The position numbers and the translations under genes are program-made. From positions 52,551 to 116,550 of the forward strand of contig LWDH01000036.1 of NCBI GenBank assembly GCA_002083395.1: DNA of 64,000 nucleotides. The letters run 5' to 3'. Numbering within the stretch: the stretch's first letter is position 1; every line of letters begins with the position of its first letter. The stretch comes from Proteobacteria bacterium SG_bin4. GTDB taxonomy: Bacteria; Pseudomonadota; Gammaproteobacteria; Burkholderiales; Nitrosomonadaceae. The notes under the pieces are model-generated. The model made no database searches, was not told the DNA's origin, and saw nothing but the letters and a program-made list of their open reading frames with translations. Of the stretch, positions 1 to 9,241 are shown piece after piece.

Positions 1-169
1 AGTCGGATTCATAGCCGCCATAATCACCCCCGAAGTCTCCGCCATCGAACCCGCCGCCATCAAAACCCCCACCGTCGCCTCCACCGCCGTCACCATCCGC
101 AACTGAATGGTTCGTTAGAAACAATCCGCAAAGCACGACAGCTAAACATGTTAACTTGAACTTTTTCAT
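1..169 (-). CDS. Gly/Asp-rich secreted protein, 5' part only
   Basis: The start codon and about 56 residues are visible; the rest runs off the left edge. The N-terminus (MKKFKLTCLAVVLCGLFLTNHSVA) is a clear Sec signal peptide: a Lys-rich start, a hydrophobic core and a VA cleavage site. The mature part is low complexity, built from short D-G-G/G-G-G-F-D units and ending in G-G-Y. An AGAGG ribosome site lies about 6 bases before the ATG. The composition resembles exported glycine-rich or flexible linker proteins, but the family cannot be named from this fragment. It is transcribed away from glmS. Confidence 0.65.
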   Translation of the reverse strand, partial: MKKFKLTCLAVVLCGLFLTNHSVADGDGGGGDGGGFDGGGFDGGDFGGDYGGYESD

Positions 170-825
170 GTCAACCTCTGCATAAAAATTGCACCTTTCA
201 ATCATTTAAGTTTTCATTGATTAATTTTTTTGCTATCCACATGGCTATCAATGAAAACTACTGTGTTCTTGCTAAACATGTTAAGAAAAAAACTCTGAAC
301 AAATACTGAATAAAATACCGATGTTGATTTGATAAAATAGGGTTTAGCATACATTTAGCAATCCTGCTATCTGCAATTTTTTATCAATATTCATCTAGTA
401 CAGTATTTAATACCAAAAAACTGCTGAATCGTTCAAATCATTCGAAATAGCTTTGCTCCAGCCATGAATCTTGATTCATGGCATTCCAATGCCAATTTAG
501 TAAATCGAATTTAATATTTTCAATGAATTGCTTCACTTCTGCTCGCAGTTCACCTAATTCGCCAAAATTTATAATTTAAAATAACGGAGTATTGATACGC
601 GTACTAATTGTTTTAAAAACCGGGAGTAAATGATAGAGTTTCTGCGCATTTCCAAATTTACTTCCTTACTACTCAAAACGTGTGTGAGATTTCTTTCAAT
701 TTATTAAATTTCCTCTATTCTTTCAGTGATTCCGAATGACACGCACCGCTCAGATCGGAGGATTAAACAACATATTGAAATATAATTATTATAATTCTTG
801 ATCGAACAAAGGAGAAAATTCGTAT
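170..825. other. Gene-free AT-rich stretch upstream of glmS
   Basis: No convincing coding region on either strand. It should hold the promoters of the divergent secreted-protein gene and of glmS. The only clear structure is the perfect palindrome at 461-482, listed separately. The last 60 bases before glmS are very AT-rich, but I could not place a -35/-10 pair with proper spacing. Confidence 0.5.
461..482. repeat. Perfect 10+10 bp inverted repeat, 2-base centre
   Basis: GCCATGAATC, TT, GATTCATGGC. As RNA it folds into a 9-bp stem closed by a CUUG tetraloop. Neither strand has a T-tract after it, so it is not a normal intrinsic terminator. It sits mid-way between two divergent genes, where an operator or a remnant of a small repeat would be plausible. 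Confidence 0.6.
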
Positions 826-2673
826 ATGTGTGGAATTATTGGTGCAATCGCAAAAGCAAATGTTGTCCCTGTTCTACTGGAAGGATTGCAAAGGCTTGAA
901 TATCGAGGCTACGATTCCGCCGGACTAGTTTTTACCGATTACGGCCTAAAACGATTACGCACGGCGGGACGCGTCAATGAACTCGGCAAATTAGTAGAGC
1001 AACAAAAAGCTCATGGATTTGCAGGTATTGCGCATACCCGCTGGGCAACTCATGGCGAGCCTTCCGAACGCAACGCACACCCGCACTTCTCCGGGGAAGA
1101 ATCACGAATTGCTGTGGTTCACAACGGCATCATCGAAAACCACGAAGCTATCCGATCCAGTCTTAAGAATCATGGTTACCGTTTTTTATCGGAAACCGAT
1201 ACCGAAGTGATTGCTCACTTAATCGCCTTGAAACTCAAGGAATCGCCCGATCTATTCAGAGCAGTTTGTTTAGCAGTCGCTGAACTACAAGGTGCTTTCG
1301 CCATTGCAGTCATGGAAGAAGCGCACCCGGAGCGAATTGTCGTCGCGCGTCATGGCGCACCGCTGATATTAGGAATAGGCAAAGATGGCAACTACGTGGC
1401 GTCGGATGTCTCGGCACTACTGCAAGTAACGCGCGATGTAATCTATCTTGAAGAAGGCGATATTGCGGAAATTAACAATCACAGCTTTCATATCGTTAAT
1501 TGCTTGAAAAATCAATTGGGTGAACCAGTGAATCGAGCGGTACACGAATCACATTTATCCAACGATGAAATCGATTTGGGTTCGTACGCGCACTATATGC
1601 AGAAGGAAATCTTCGAGCAACCCGCTGCGGTCGCCAATACCTTGGAAATGCTATCGAATACTCAGTCGATCACCCCCAATTTATTCGGAAGCGAGGCAGA
1701 AGCCGTATTTACCAACACCAAGCAGATTCTGATTCTGGCATGCGGCACCAGCTACCACGCCGGATTAGTCGCTCGATACTGGTTGGAAACAGTCGCCGGC
1801 ATTCCTTGCACCGTTGAAATCGCCAGCGAGTACCGCTACCGCAGTCCCGTTGCGGATCCATCAACGCTGGTTGTCGCCATCTCGCAATCCGGCGAAACCG
1901 CCGATACGCTGGCGGCGCTCGATTATTCGAAAAAGCTCGGTCACACTTACAGCCTGGCAATATGCAATGTCCCGGAAAGCGCATTGATCCGCCAGGCCGA
2001 TTTACGTTTCCTAACCCGTGCGGGTCCGGAAATTGGCGTAGCTTCAACCAAAGCATTCACAACCCAACTTGCTTCCCTCTTGTTGCTTACCGTTACCTTA
2101 GCCAAAATGCGGCATAAACTATCGGCTGCCGAAGAAAACCAATTGATAATGACCATGCGCCATTTACCCAAAGCACTGCAACAAGCGCTGAAAGTGGAGC
2201 CGGAAGTCAAGCTTTGGGCGCAAAGCTTTGCGCAGAAACGTCATGCACTTTTTCTGGGTCGCGGCGTGCACTATCCGATTGCAATGGAAGGCGCGCTCAA
2301 ACTTAAGGAAATCTCTTATATTCATGCAGAAGCTTACGCTGCGGGCGAACTCAAACACGGACCGCTCGCATTGGTCGACAATGAAATGCCGGTTGTCGCC
2401 ATTGCCCCTAATGATCAACTACTAGGTAAGCTCAAGTCGAACTTGCAAGAAGTACAAGCTCGAGGCGGCGAGCTTTACGTGTTCGCAGATGCGGATTCAC
2501 AAATTACACCCAGCGATCATCTCCATGTGATCCGCTTGACCGAATACGCCGGGTTGTTGAGTCCAATTCTGCATACCATCCCGTTGCAATTACTGGCTTA
2601 TCATGTCGCCCTCGTAAAAGGCACGGATGTCGATAAGCCCAGAAATTTGGCCAAAGCGGTGACAGTTGAATAA
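826..2673 (+). CDS. glmS: Glutamine--fructose-6-phosphate aminotransferase (isomerising)
   Basis: First step of UDP-GlcNAc synthesis: fructose-6-P + Gln to glucosamine-6-P + Glu, in the cytoplasm, feeding peptidoglycan and LPS. The protein starts MCGIIGA, so Cys2 becomes the N-terminal nucleophile of the class-II glutamine amidotransferase domain (about 1-220; RGYDSAG, HTRWATHG, HNGIIENH and the TDTE segment are present). Two SIS sugar-isomerase domains follow (about 285-610; CGTSYHAG, SQSGETADTL, EGALKLKEISYIHAEAY) and the end is the canonical KAVTVE. 615 residues is close to the usual length. An AAGGAGA site lies before the ATG. No glmU is adjacent, unlike in many proteobacteria, and no glmS ribozyme-like leader was recognised. 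Confidence 0.97.
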   Translation: MCGIIGAIAKANVVPVLLEGLQRLEYRGYDSAGLVFTDYGLKRLRTAGRVNELGKLVEQQKAHGFAGIAHTRWATHGEPSERNAHPHFSGEESRIAVVHNGIIENHEAIRSSLKNHGYRFLSETDTEVIAHLIALKLKESPDLFRAVCLAVAELQGAFAIAVMEEAHPERIVVARHGAPLILGIGKDGNYVASDVSALLQVTRDVIYLEEGDIAEINNHSFHIVNCLKNQLGEPVNRAVHESHLSNDEIDLGSYAHYMQKEIFEQPAAVANTLEMLSNTQSITPNLFGSEAEAVFTNTKQILILACGTSYHAGLVARYWLETVAGIPCTVEIASEYRYRSPVADPSTLVVAISQSGETADTLAALDYSKKLGHTYSLAICNVPESALIRQADLRFLTRAGPEIGVASTKAFTTQLASLLLLTVTLAKMRHKLSAAEENQLIMTMRHLPKALQQALKVEPEVKLWAQSFAQKRHALFLGRGVHYPIAMEGALKLKEISYIHAEAYAAGELKHGPLALVDNEMPVVAIAPNDQLLGKLKSNLQEVQARGGELYVFADADSQITPSDHLHVIRLTEYAGLLSPILHTIPLQLLAYHVALVKGTDVDKPRNLAKAVTVE

Positions 2674-2693
2674 AAGAATTTCAGAAAAAAGTC

Positions 2694-4187
2694 CTATCTA
2701 TTTTTAAGTTGTTCAATCACCTGCTCGCGGATGTCAGTGTTGTCCCCGGCATTCACAATTACAAAATCGGGTTTTCCTGGTTTCAGGTAATCCAAGCCAC
2801 GTTCTCTCCCGGAAGCGAGAAAATCGTTAATCGCTAGTTGGTAAGTTTTCTTCGGATTGATTGCAGTACCGTCAATTTGCCAGACGCCGTTCACTTGCCG
2901 GGTATTGGCGGACTGCAAAAAACCGCCGGATCCGGTATTGGTGATGCCTTGATTCAAAACTTTTAGCAATAATTCGCCTTTTATCGCGGCCAATTGGACC
3001 TTACCGCCGAACGGCAGCACGCGAATGATATCGTACACAGTGATCTGCCCAGGGGGCAGCACATCATCGATACGGATCGAACCACTGTTATAAAGTGAAA
3101 GTTCAGCTTCCGGATACGCTCGCAGCAGGCTTTTTGCGATCAATTCGGTCAAGTTGGTTTTACGCGTGCGTACGTTGGATTCCAGTCCGTCCAATGCTTC
3201 CGTGGTAGTTGTGATCACCGCTTCGGGTTCAAATCCTTGTTTCCGGAATGCATCAAAAGCGATAGCCATCCATTTATCGACCACCGCCTTGACAGCAACA
3301 TCTTCCTTCAAGCTGCCGTTGATCGGAGCGAACATGGGTTTGACTTCGGTTTTACCGGTTTGTGGATCAAAGTAAAGATCAACGACATAAACGGAACGGA
3401 CGTTGGCATCCCCCTTCAGCAACGGTGTGAAATTACCGCGCCAGTTCTGGTAATTGACGTGCTCATGTCCGCCGAGCAGTAATCCGATTTGTGGATATTT
3501 CTCCAGTAATTCGATATCGTCATCGATGGCCTGGTGCGTCAGAGCAATAATAAAATCCACTTGGCCGCTCAGTTGCTCAATCTGTTCTCTTGCCGCTGCC
3601 AGCGGATCGGAATAACGGACGTAACCCGGCTGATTGGCTGACAGTGTCAGACCGAACATACCAATCCTGAAGGTTTTTCCACTTTTCTTATCCACGACTG
3701 GAATCACCAGGTGTTGTTTCGCGCCTGCAAATGGTCTGCCATCGACAGCAAGCACATTGCTTGAAATCCAGGTAAATTTGGTTTCTTGCAAGCGCTGATT
3801 GAATTGCTGTTCCTTGAGATCGAATTCATGATTGCCGAAGGTGGCGTAGTCGAGCGCAAAGTGATTCAATACATCAACCATCTGGCGCCCAGCCAACTGG
3901 TCGCCATCATACTGTGCTGTGCCAATCGCCGATGGACTAAACAGATCGCCTCCCAGTGTTGTAATCGTATTGGGATTACGCGCTTGTAATTGCTTGCGTA
4001 ATGTTGCAACCCGGGCAATACCGCCTTCCTTGCCACCGCTGATCGGTGTAATTTCGTAGATATCATTAAAATGCAGAATCGTGACATGAATTCTGTCATC
4101 ATCGTTAGATACCGGTGATGTAGTCGCACAGGCTATCAACATGACAGCCAGCATGCCAGACACTATCGCGGGAATAATTTTTCTCAT
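2694..4187 (-). CDS. UshA-like 5'-nucleotidase/metallophosphatase lipoprotein
   Basis: Predicted envelope nucleotidase or cyclic-phosphodiesterase that strips phosphate from extracytoplasmic nucleotides. The N-terminus carries a signal with lipobox LIAC (Cys about 20), so it should be lipid-anchored. The calcineurin-like metallophosphatase domain follows (about 33-270): LHFNDIYE, GGDLFSPS, GNHEFD, TH and GGHEH supply the metal ligands. The C-terminal 5'-nucleotidase substrate domain (about 310-480) contains YNSGSIRID, LPFGG and a YQLAINDFLASG-type segment. 497 residues fits the family. It is convergent with glmS, only 20 bases apart, with no obvious terminator between. Substrate preference cannot be read from sequence. 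Confidence 0.88.
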   Translation of the reverse strand: MRKIIPAIVSGMLAVMLIACATTSPVSNDDDRIHVTILHFNDIYEITPISGGKEGGIARVATLRKQLQARNPNTITTLGGDLFSPSAIGTAQYDGDQLAGRQMVDVLNHFALDYATFGNHEFDLKEQQFNQRLQETKFTWISSNVLAVDGRPFAGAKQHLVIPVVDKKSGKTFRIGMFGLTLSANQPGYVRYSDPLAAAREQIEQLSGQVDFIIALTHQAIDDDIELLEKYPQIGLLLGGHEHVNYQNWRGNFTPLLKGDANVRSVYVVDLYFDPQTGKTEVKPMFAPINGSLKEDVAVKAVVDKWMAIAFDAFRKQGFEPEAVITTTTEALDGLESNVRTRKTNLTELIAKSLLRAYPEAELSLYNSGSIRIDDVLPPGQITVYDIIRVLPFGGKVQLAAIKGELLLKVLNQGITNTGSGGFLQSANTRQVNGVWQIDGTAINPKKTYQLAINDFLASGRERGLDYLKPGKPDFVIVNAGDNTDIREQVIEQLKNR

Positions 4188-4566
4188 GGTAATAAATGGT
4201 TTCTATTTGAATATCAAGTGTTAAATAAGGCTCGCTGCTATTATTCAACCATTCTAAATTTTATGCCAGCAATCCTATTCGAACTGTCATTTTTTGAACG
4301 GTGATTGATCTATTTCACAGCACATGCGAGTTTTACTGTCATCCGCAGCAATTTCTGAATATAATCCAAGGCTGAAGCTGCTTATAAGGTTTAATACATT
4401 TCATCAAGGTTAGAAGCAACAGGCGGGGCTCGTGGATAGATAATCCGGAATCAGGTAATGATTGGAACTGGAAAATAGTCTCAGACAAAACTTCTTCACT
4501 GTCATGCCTCTATTTCAGGTTCCTGCCATACCAGTTCAACAAATTCTAGTTAAAAGGGGAATCAAC
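4188..4566. other. Divergent intergenic region, nothing specific seen
   Basis: About 380 bases between the nucleotidase lipoprotein and the di-haem cytochrome gene. It must contain both promoters. No RNA gene, repeat or long dyad was recognised. An ATG in frame with the cytochrome gene occurs at 4462 but lacks a signal peptide and a ribosome site, so I treat 4462-4566 as leader. Confidence 0.4.
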
Positions 4567-6618
4567 GTGGAACAATCAATTGTGTCGTTATATCAGCGGT
4601 TTCTATCTTTTATTTCAGTTTTGTTTCTATTATTCGGAATATCCTCCTGCACACTTATTCCTGAAACCGATCCTGATCGTGGCGCGACCACGGTTCAACA
4701 AGATCCGTTCGGCGACAGTTATACAACTGTCAAATATCTGGATCAAGGCTGGGATATCACGGATAGCTTATGGTTTTATACCACAACGCAAGGTTCCAAC
4801 CTGATGCCTTATGATTTTTTCATGGTATTGGAAAAACCAGGGGAATCCGAGTTGTTCCGCTCCAACGAAAACATGAATGCCTATCGCTACTTGCCGCAAA
4901 AAGCCACTTCCTACAATCCGGATGCATTGCCGGTCGGCTGGGTCAAAGACGACTATAAAGGTCAGCAGTATATTGGTCTTACCTGCGCAGCTTGCCATAC
5001 CGGCCAGGTAAACTACAATGGTGTCGGCATCCGGATAGATGGCGGCCCGGCCAGCGCCGATATGGAAGAAATCATGATCGGTCTCTCAAGAGCACTGAAA
5101 TACGTACGAGAGAATGAAGAAGCAAAAGCCCGGTTTGTCAAAAATGTGCTGGCGCGCGGCAATTACAAGTCCGAGACCGAAGTGCTCGGTGATCTGGCGA
5201 AATACGAACAGCGTCTCACCAACTACACCATCATCAACCGCAGCCCAACCCCTTATGGCTATGCCCGGTTGGATGCATTTGGACGCATTTACAACCGGGT
5301 TCTTGAGCATCTCATCAATGAGAGAGAACTCAGGGATTTATTACGCGACCGCAAAATTATGCGCGACAAAGGCATGAGCGACGAAGAGCTTGATCAAATC
5401 ATGGCCGATCTGGATAAGATTCCTACCGGTGATCAACGCGACCGGATGGTGGAACGCTTGACCCAGAATCTTACAAAATGGCAGTTGGGAAGATTACGGA
5501 AAGCAATCTATAACCCGGCCGACGCGCCCGTCAGCTATCCGTTCTTATGGGATATTCCACAACACGATTACGTACAATGGAACGGCCTGGCAGCGAATGC
5601 CGGACTTGGTCCGGTAGGACGGAATACCGGTGAGGTAATTGGTGTGTTCGGCACATTGGACTGGAATGAAGAAAAAGGAATGACGATTTCCACCTTGATC
5701 GGCGGACAAAATACCAGCACCAAGATCAGCTTCGACTCTTCTGTAAACGTCCATAATCTGCGTAAGATAGAATCGCACTTGCAGAAACTGCAATCCCCAA
5801 AATGGCCGGAAGATATTCTCGGTCCGATTGATCATCAACGCGCGTCGCGCGGCCAATCGTTGTTCAACGAATACTGCGCGAGCTGCCACGCCAATATCGT
5901 ACGCGATGATTCGGATCGCCGGGTAATTGCCAGCATGTCGAGAGTTAGTGATGTCGGTACCGATCCGGTAATGGCTGAGAACAGTTTCAACCGAACCGGA
6001 TACTCGGGCATATTGCGTAATCAATATGTCGATGTGGGTGTAGGCAGTATTCTATTGGATCAAAAAGCACCGGTTGCTGCTTTACTGACCAAAGCAACGT
6101 TGAATGTGGTCGCCACACCGGATCCCGATAAATTGTTCTTCCAGCGTTGGGGGGATTGGATCACCGATATCGCCAAGGCATTTTTTCACAATGAAATCAA
6201 ACCATCGATCAAGCATGGCAATTACGATCCGGACACCACTGCAAAACCACTGGCGTCTTTAAATGCCTATAAGGCACGATCGCTCAATGGCATCTGGGCA
6301 ACGGCGCCTTATCTACACAACGGTTCCGTGCCTACCTTGTACGATCTGCTGTTACCGAAAAAAAGTGATGGCGATCCGGAAGATGGAGAATATCGCCCGG
6401 ATCGGTTTGAAGTAGGTTCGAGAGAATTCGATCCCGGTAAAGTAGGCTTTAAAAGCAGCGGATACGAAGGTTCTACTTTCGACACCAGTTTAAAAGGCAA
6501 TAGTAATGCGGGTCACGAATATACCACCGGCAAAACGGCGCAACTCAACGGGAAGATCTTGAAACCGCTCACTAAGGAAGAGCGGTTGGATTTGCTGGAA
6601 TATCTGAAGACTCTGTAA
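4567..6618 (+). CDS. RoxA-like di-haem c-type cytochrome lipoprotein
   Basis: 683 residues if started at the GTG at 4567, which has AAGGGG about 7 bases upstream and gives a proper lipoprotein signal ending ISSC (Cys about 28). The longer ATG start at 4462 would bury that signal. Two c-type haem motifs are visible: CAACH (Cys140) and CASCH (Cys437), with a MauG/CCP-like second half (LNGIWATAPYLHNGS). Length, two widely spaced haems and this second half match the RoxA-like cytochrome family, related to di-haem peroxidases, whose founding member is a secreted rubber oxygenase. I infer an extracytoplasmic oxygenase or peroxidase; the substrate is unknown. It is followed 45 bases later by a cytochrome P450 gene, probably co-transcribed. 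Confidence 0.7.
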   Translation: MEQSIVSLYQRFLSFISVLFLLFGISSCTLIPETDPDRGATTVQQDPFGDSYTTVKYLDQGWDITDSLWFYTTTQGSNLMPYDFFMVLEKPGESELFRSNENMNAYRYLPQKATSYNPDALPVGWVKDDYKGQQYIGLTCAACHTGQVNYNGVGIRIDGGPASADMEEIMIGLSRALKYVRENEEAKARFVKNVLARGNYKSETEVLGDLAKYEQRLTNYTIINRSPTPYGYARLDAFGRIYNRVLEHLINERELRDLLRDRKIMRDKGMSDEELDQIMADLDKIPTGDQRDRMVERLTQNLTKWQLGRLRKAIYNPADAPVSYPFLWDIPQHDYVQWNGLAANAGLGPVGRNTGEVIGVFGTLDWNEEKGMTISTLIGGQNTSTKISFDSSVNVHNLRKIESHLQKLQSPKWPEDILGPIDHQRASRGQSLFNEYCASCHANIVRDDSDRRVIASMSRVSDVGTDPVMAENSFNRTGYSGILRNQYVDVGVGSILLDQKAPVAALLTKATLNVVATPDPDKLFFQRWGDWITDIAKAFFHNEIKPSIKHGNYDPDTTAKPLASLNAYKARSLNGIWATAPYLHNGSVPTLYDLLLPKKSDGDPEDGEYRPDRFEVGSREFDPGKVGFKSSGYEGSTFDTSLKGNSNAGHEYTTGKTAQLNGKILKPLTKEERLDLLEYLKTL

Positions 6619-6663
6619 TTGCAATGATGAGTGATGAATTATTAAAGCACAGGGAGGAATAAA

Positions 6664-7938
6664 ATGAGTACCAGTTACCTTGAACAGTATGACGCAACCC
6701 CCGATACAGAGAAATTTCCGTTGGTGCGCCGATGGATAGATACCGAACCGTTGCCTTTCTTCAAAGAGTTGCGTGAAAAACGCCCCATTTTGGTAACACC
6801 GGATTGCACGCTGGTCACCCGGTTTGACGATGTCAGGGAGATCCTGAAAATGTATAAGGTTTTTACCGTCAAACCTTATGTTCCAAAAATGGATAATTAT
6901 TTAATGGCGCATGATGACGATGCACTGCATACACGGGAAAAGTCACTCATGCAATTTATGCTCAATCGCGATGACTTACCGAAAGTGCGCAACATGGTTG
7001 CGGATATCGCTCGCGGCATTCTTACCAAAGCCAACGGCCAGATCGAGATCGTGAACAGCTTCTGCCGCATGGTTCCAGCCACACTTGTGCAAGACTACTT
7101 CGGATTGACCGGCGCTAACCGGGAAGACCTGATCGAATGGTCCTACTGGAATCAATACGATACCTTTCACAATCACCCGTTTGACTTGGTGCCTCCGGAA
7201 TTGTCAAAGCGTATCATCGATCGCCATAACGAAACTTCCAAGAAGCTGGGCGAGTACATCACTATGCTGATTGCAAAACGTTTTCTCGCAGTCAAAGCAG
7301 AAAAACTTACTTTTTCGACCATCATCCGATTGCGGGATGATATCGTGACCAGAATGTTACGAACCAGCTTTGCCAAGGAACTGGATTTTGACATCAAGCG
7401 TTTAGGCGTGAATGCTGGCGGCTTGCTGATCGGCGCAATTGAAACCACTTCGCAAGCTGTTGCGCAGGTATTGCAGTATCTGTTCCAACACCCGCAATGG
7501 CTCGAAACCGCAAAAGTAGCTGCGCAAAAAGAAGACACCGCGGAATTCGATGGTATCGTTTGGGAAGCTTTGCGATTTTCTCCGATTACCGCCTATTTAT
7601 TCCGCACAACCGCAAGCGACTATACTGCGGCGAAAGGAACAAATTATGAAACGGTGCTGCGTACCGGAACTTATGTATTACCGGTGACATTATCGGCAAT
7701 GTTCGACGAGCGTGCGTTCGAGTCTCCAGATGAATTCATCCCGCAGCGTAACTGGTACAACTATTTCCATTTTGGATTCGGAAACCACGAATGCCTGGGA
7801 CGTTATGTCGGCATGGTGATGATTCCCGAAATGGTTCGCCAAGTACTGTTACAGAAGAATATCGAAGCGAAAGGAAATATTGATTATAAGGCCGGCCCGT
7901 TTCCGGAAGCGTATCAGTTGTCCTGGACTACACAATAA
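6664..7938 (+). CDS. Cytochrome P450
   Basis: Haem-thiolate monooxygenase, 424 residues, soluble bacterial type with no membrane anchor. The Cys-ligand loop FGFGNHECLG (Cys377) fits FxxGxxxCxG, the K-helix is E301-A-L-R304, and the I-helix segment GAIETTSQ fits the acidic-T-T oxygen-activation pattern. GGGAGG precedes the ATG by about 8 bases. No ferredoxin or reductase gene lies alongside, so electrons must come from elsewhere. The haem enzyme upstream is predicted to be exported while this one is cytoplasmic, so any joint pathway would span the membrane. The subfamily cannot be named from sequence alone. Confidence 0.92.
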   Translation: MSTSYLEQYDATPDTEKFPLVRRWIDTEPLPFFKELREKRPILVTPDCTLVTRFDDVREILKMYKVFTVKPYVPKMDNYLMAHDDDALHTREKSLMQFMLNRDDLPKVRNMVADIARGILTKANGQIEIVNSFCRMVPATLVQDYFGLTGANREDLIEWSYWNQYDTFHNHPFDLVPPELSKRIIDRHNETSKKLGEYITMLIAKRFLAVKAEKLTFSTIIRLRDDIVTRMLRTSFAKELDFDIKRLGVNAGGLLIGAIETTSQAVAQVLQYLFQHPQWLETAKVAAQKEDTAEFDGIVWEALRFSPITAYLFRTTASDYTAAKGTNYETVLRTGTYVLPVTLSAMFDERAFESPDEFIPQRNWYNYFHFGFGNHECLGRYVGMVMIPEMVRQVLLQKNIEAKGNIDYKAGPFPEAYQLSWTTQ

Positions 7939-8014
7939 TGTTTCTCAGTCAGCAGGATTGAAAATACGCACGTGTTGAAGCACGATTTTTCGAGCAGATA
8001 TTAAACTGCTGATA

Positions 8015-8073
8015 ACAATAAAAAAACAGTGTTCCCTGGAAAAATTGCTTGCAATTTAATCCAGAGAACACTG
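8015..8073 (-). terminator. Intrinsic terminator of the small lipoprotein gene
   Basis: A long stem-loop at 8027-8073 (CAGTGTTCcCTGGA pairing with TCCAGaGAACACTG, with an inner AAATTG/CAATTT stem) is followed on the minus strand by a run of T (8019-8026). It lies between the P450 gene and the convergent lipoprotein gene. On the plus strand the tail is only weakly T-rich. Confidence 0.8.
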
Positions 8074-8092
8074 ATTGCTTTCCCCCCAACGT

Positions 8093-8284
8093 TTAATAGT
8101 TGGATTTTTCTTCAGTTGAGCGAGCTTTTCCGCCACCTTCCTGATCACCCGCCGGAATTTGGTGGAAAGGCTGGATGGTTTTGCCATAGGCATCAGGATC
8201 CGGAGATTCGGGCGCTGTTGGTTTGCCACCACACGCAACTAAAACCAAAACTGCTGAAATTGCCAATAAATGTGTAATTTTCAT
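8093..8284 (-). CDS. Small lipoprotein, 63 residues
   Basis: Short exported protein of unknown function. A Lys-containing N-terminus and hydrophobic core end in lipobox LVAC (Cys about 18), followed by a Gly/Pro/Glu-rich hydrophilic tail with no recognisable domain. AGAAGG lies about 7 bases before the ATG, and a strong terminator follows the stop, so it looks like a complete single-gene unit. A second reading frame overlaps it but has no signal or ribosome site. I do not recognise the family; entericidin-type and other short lipoproteins are similar only in architecture. Confidence 0.7.
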   Translation of the reverse strand: MKITHLLAISAVLVLVACGGKPTAPESPDPDAYGKTIQPFHQIPAGDQEGGGKARSTEEKSNY

Positions 8285-8446
8285 TTAGAAACCTTCTGTC
8301 TGTATGTTAATAATTCAATTTTTTGTTACGACAGTGGGAAGAGTACCGGGTAAGACAGGTTGAAACTTTGATCTGAATCAAATTAACGCAATCTCGGATT
8401 TAAATACTCCATCTTTGATTACGCTTTTTCATAGACTTCGTATTCG

Positions 8447-9199
8447 ATGGCTCAGATCGGAATACATTTTTATCAAACGCTCAATGATTTCATCGCACCA
8501 GCACTCCGTGACCAAGAAATCAATCACTGTTTTTTTCGCAGAGCATCGGTAAAGGATATGATTGAATCGTTTAACGTGCCGCATACCGAAGTTGCACTGA
8601 TTCTGGTCAATGGTCATGCAGTTAATTTTGACTATCTGGTGCAAGATAGCGACCAAATCGAAGTTTATCCAACGTTCGAAAACTGCCCGCCATCAGCACG
8701 GTTGCGCCTTCGCCCGGAGATACCGCAGCCGCTGACATTTGTGGCCGACACCAATCTCGGCAAACTGGCGCGTTATTTACGGTTGCTTGGTTTTGACTGT
8801 CTCTATCGGAACGATTATGACGACAAAAGCATCGCTGAAATTTCGCATGACCAGGAACGGATGCTGCTAACCCGGGATCGATCTCTTTTGCAACGCAGAA
8901 TTATTACCTTTGGTTATTTTGTAAGAGCGGATAACCCCAAAATACAGATTCACGAAGTTTTAAAAAAATTTGATTTGTACTCTACGATCAAACCCCTCAC
9001 ACGCTGCACGCGTTGCAATGGCAAATTAGCGAAAATCCACAAAGAACAAATAGAACACCGCTTGCAGCCACTCACAAAAAAATACTACAGCAACTTTTTA
9101 ACTTGCCCAAATTGCGGGCAGATATACTGGCAAGGCAGCCACCACTCGCGTATACAGGCCCTGATTGACGAATTCACCAATAACTGGCCAATTCCATAA
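8447..9199 (+). CDS. Mut7-C RNase-domain protein with N-terminal ubiquitin-like fold
   Basis: 250 residues. The N-terminal third (about 1-85) resembles the ThiS/MoaD-like ubiquitin domain found fused to Mut7-C. The C-terminal part (about 92-245) is a Mut7-C/DUF82 PIN-like nuclease: FVADTNLGKLARYLRLLGFD supplies the first acidic residue, and LLTRDRSLL supplies the second. A four-Cys zinc-ribbon-like site follows (CTRC near 185, CPNC near 219). It is probably a cytoplasmic RNA-processing or decay enzyme, but the target is unknown. No good ribosome site is visible before this ATG. It is a monocistron between two oppositely oriented genes. Confidence 0.85.
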   Translation: MAQIGIHFYQTLNDFIAPALRDQEINHCFFRRASVKDMIESFNVPHTEVALILVNGHAVNFDYLVQDSDQIEVYPTFENCPPSARLRLRPEIPQPLTFVADTNLGKLARYLRLLGFDCLYRNDYDDKSIAEISHDQERMLLTRDRSLLQRRIITFGYFVRADNPKIQIHEVLKKFDLYSTIKPLTRCTRCNGKLAKIHKEQIEHRLQPLTKKYYSNFLTCPNCGQIYWQGSHHSRIQALIDEFTNNWPIP

Positions 9200-9241
9200 C
9201 ACCTTATTAATAGTCGATTACTGTTCGAGTAGCGCACCTAA

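Noticed and set aside
8027..8073. Further MITE copy, because AACACTGATT also occurs here
   Set aside because: The similarity is limited to about ten bases at the foot of a terminator stem; length and interior differ from the 145-bp element.
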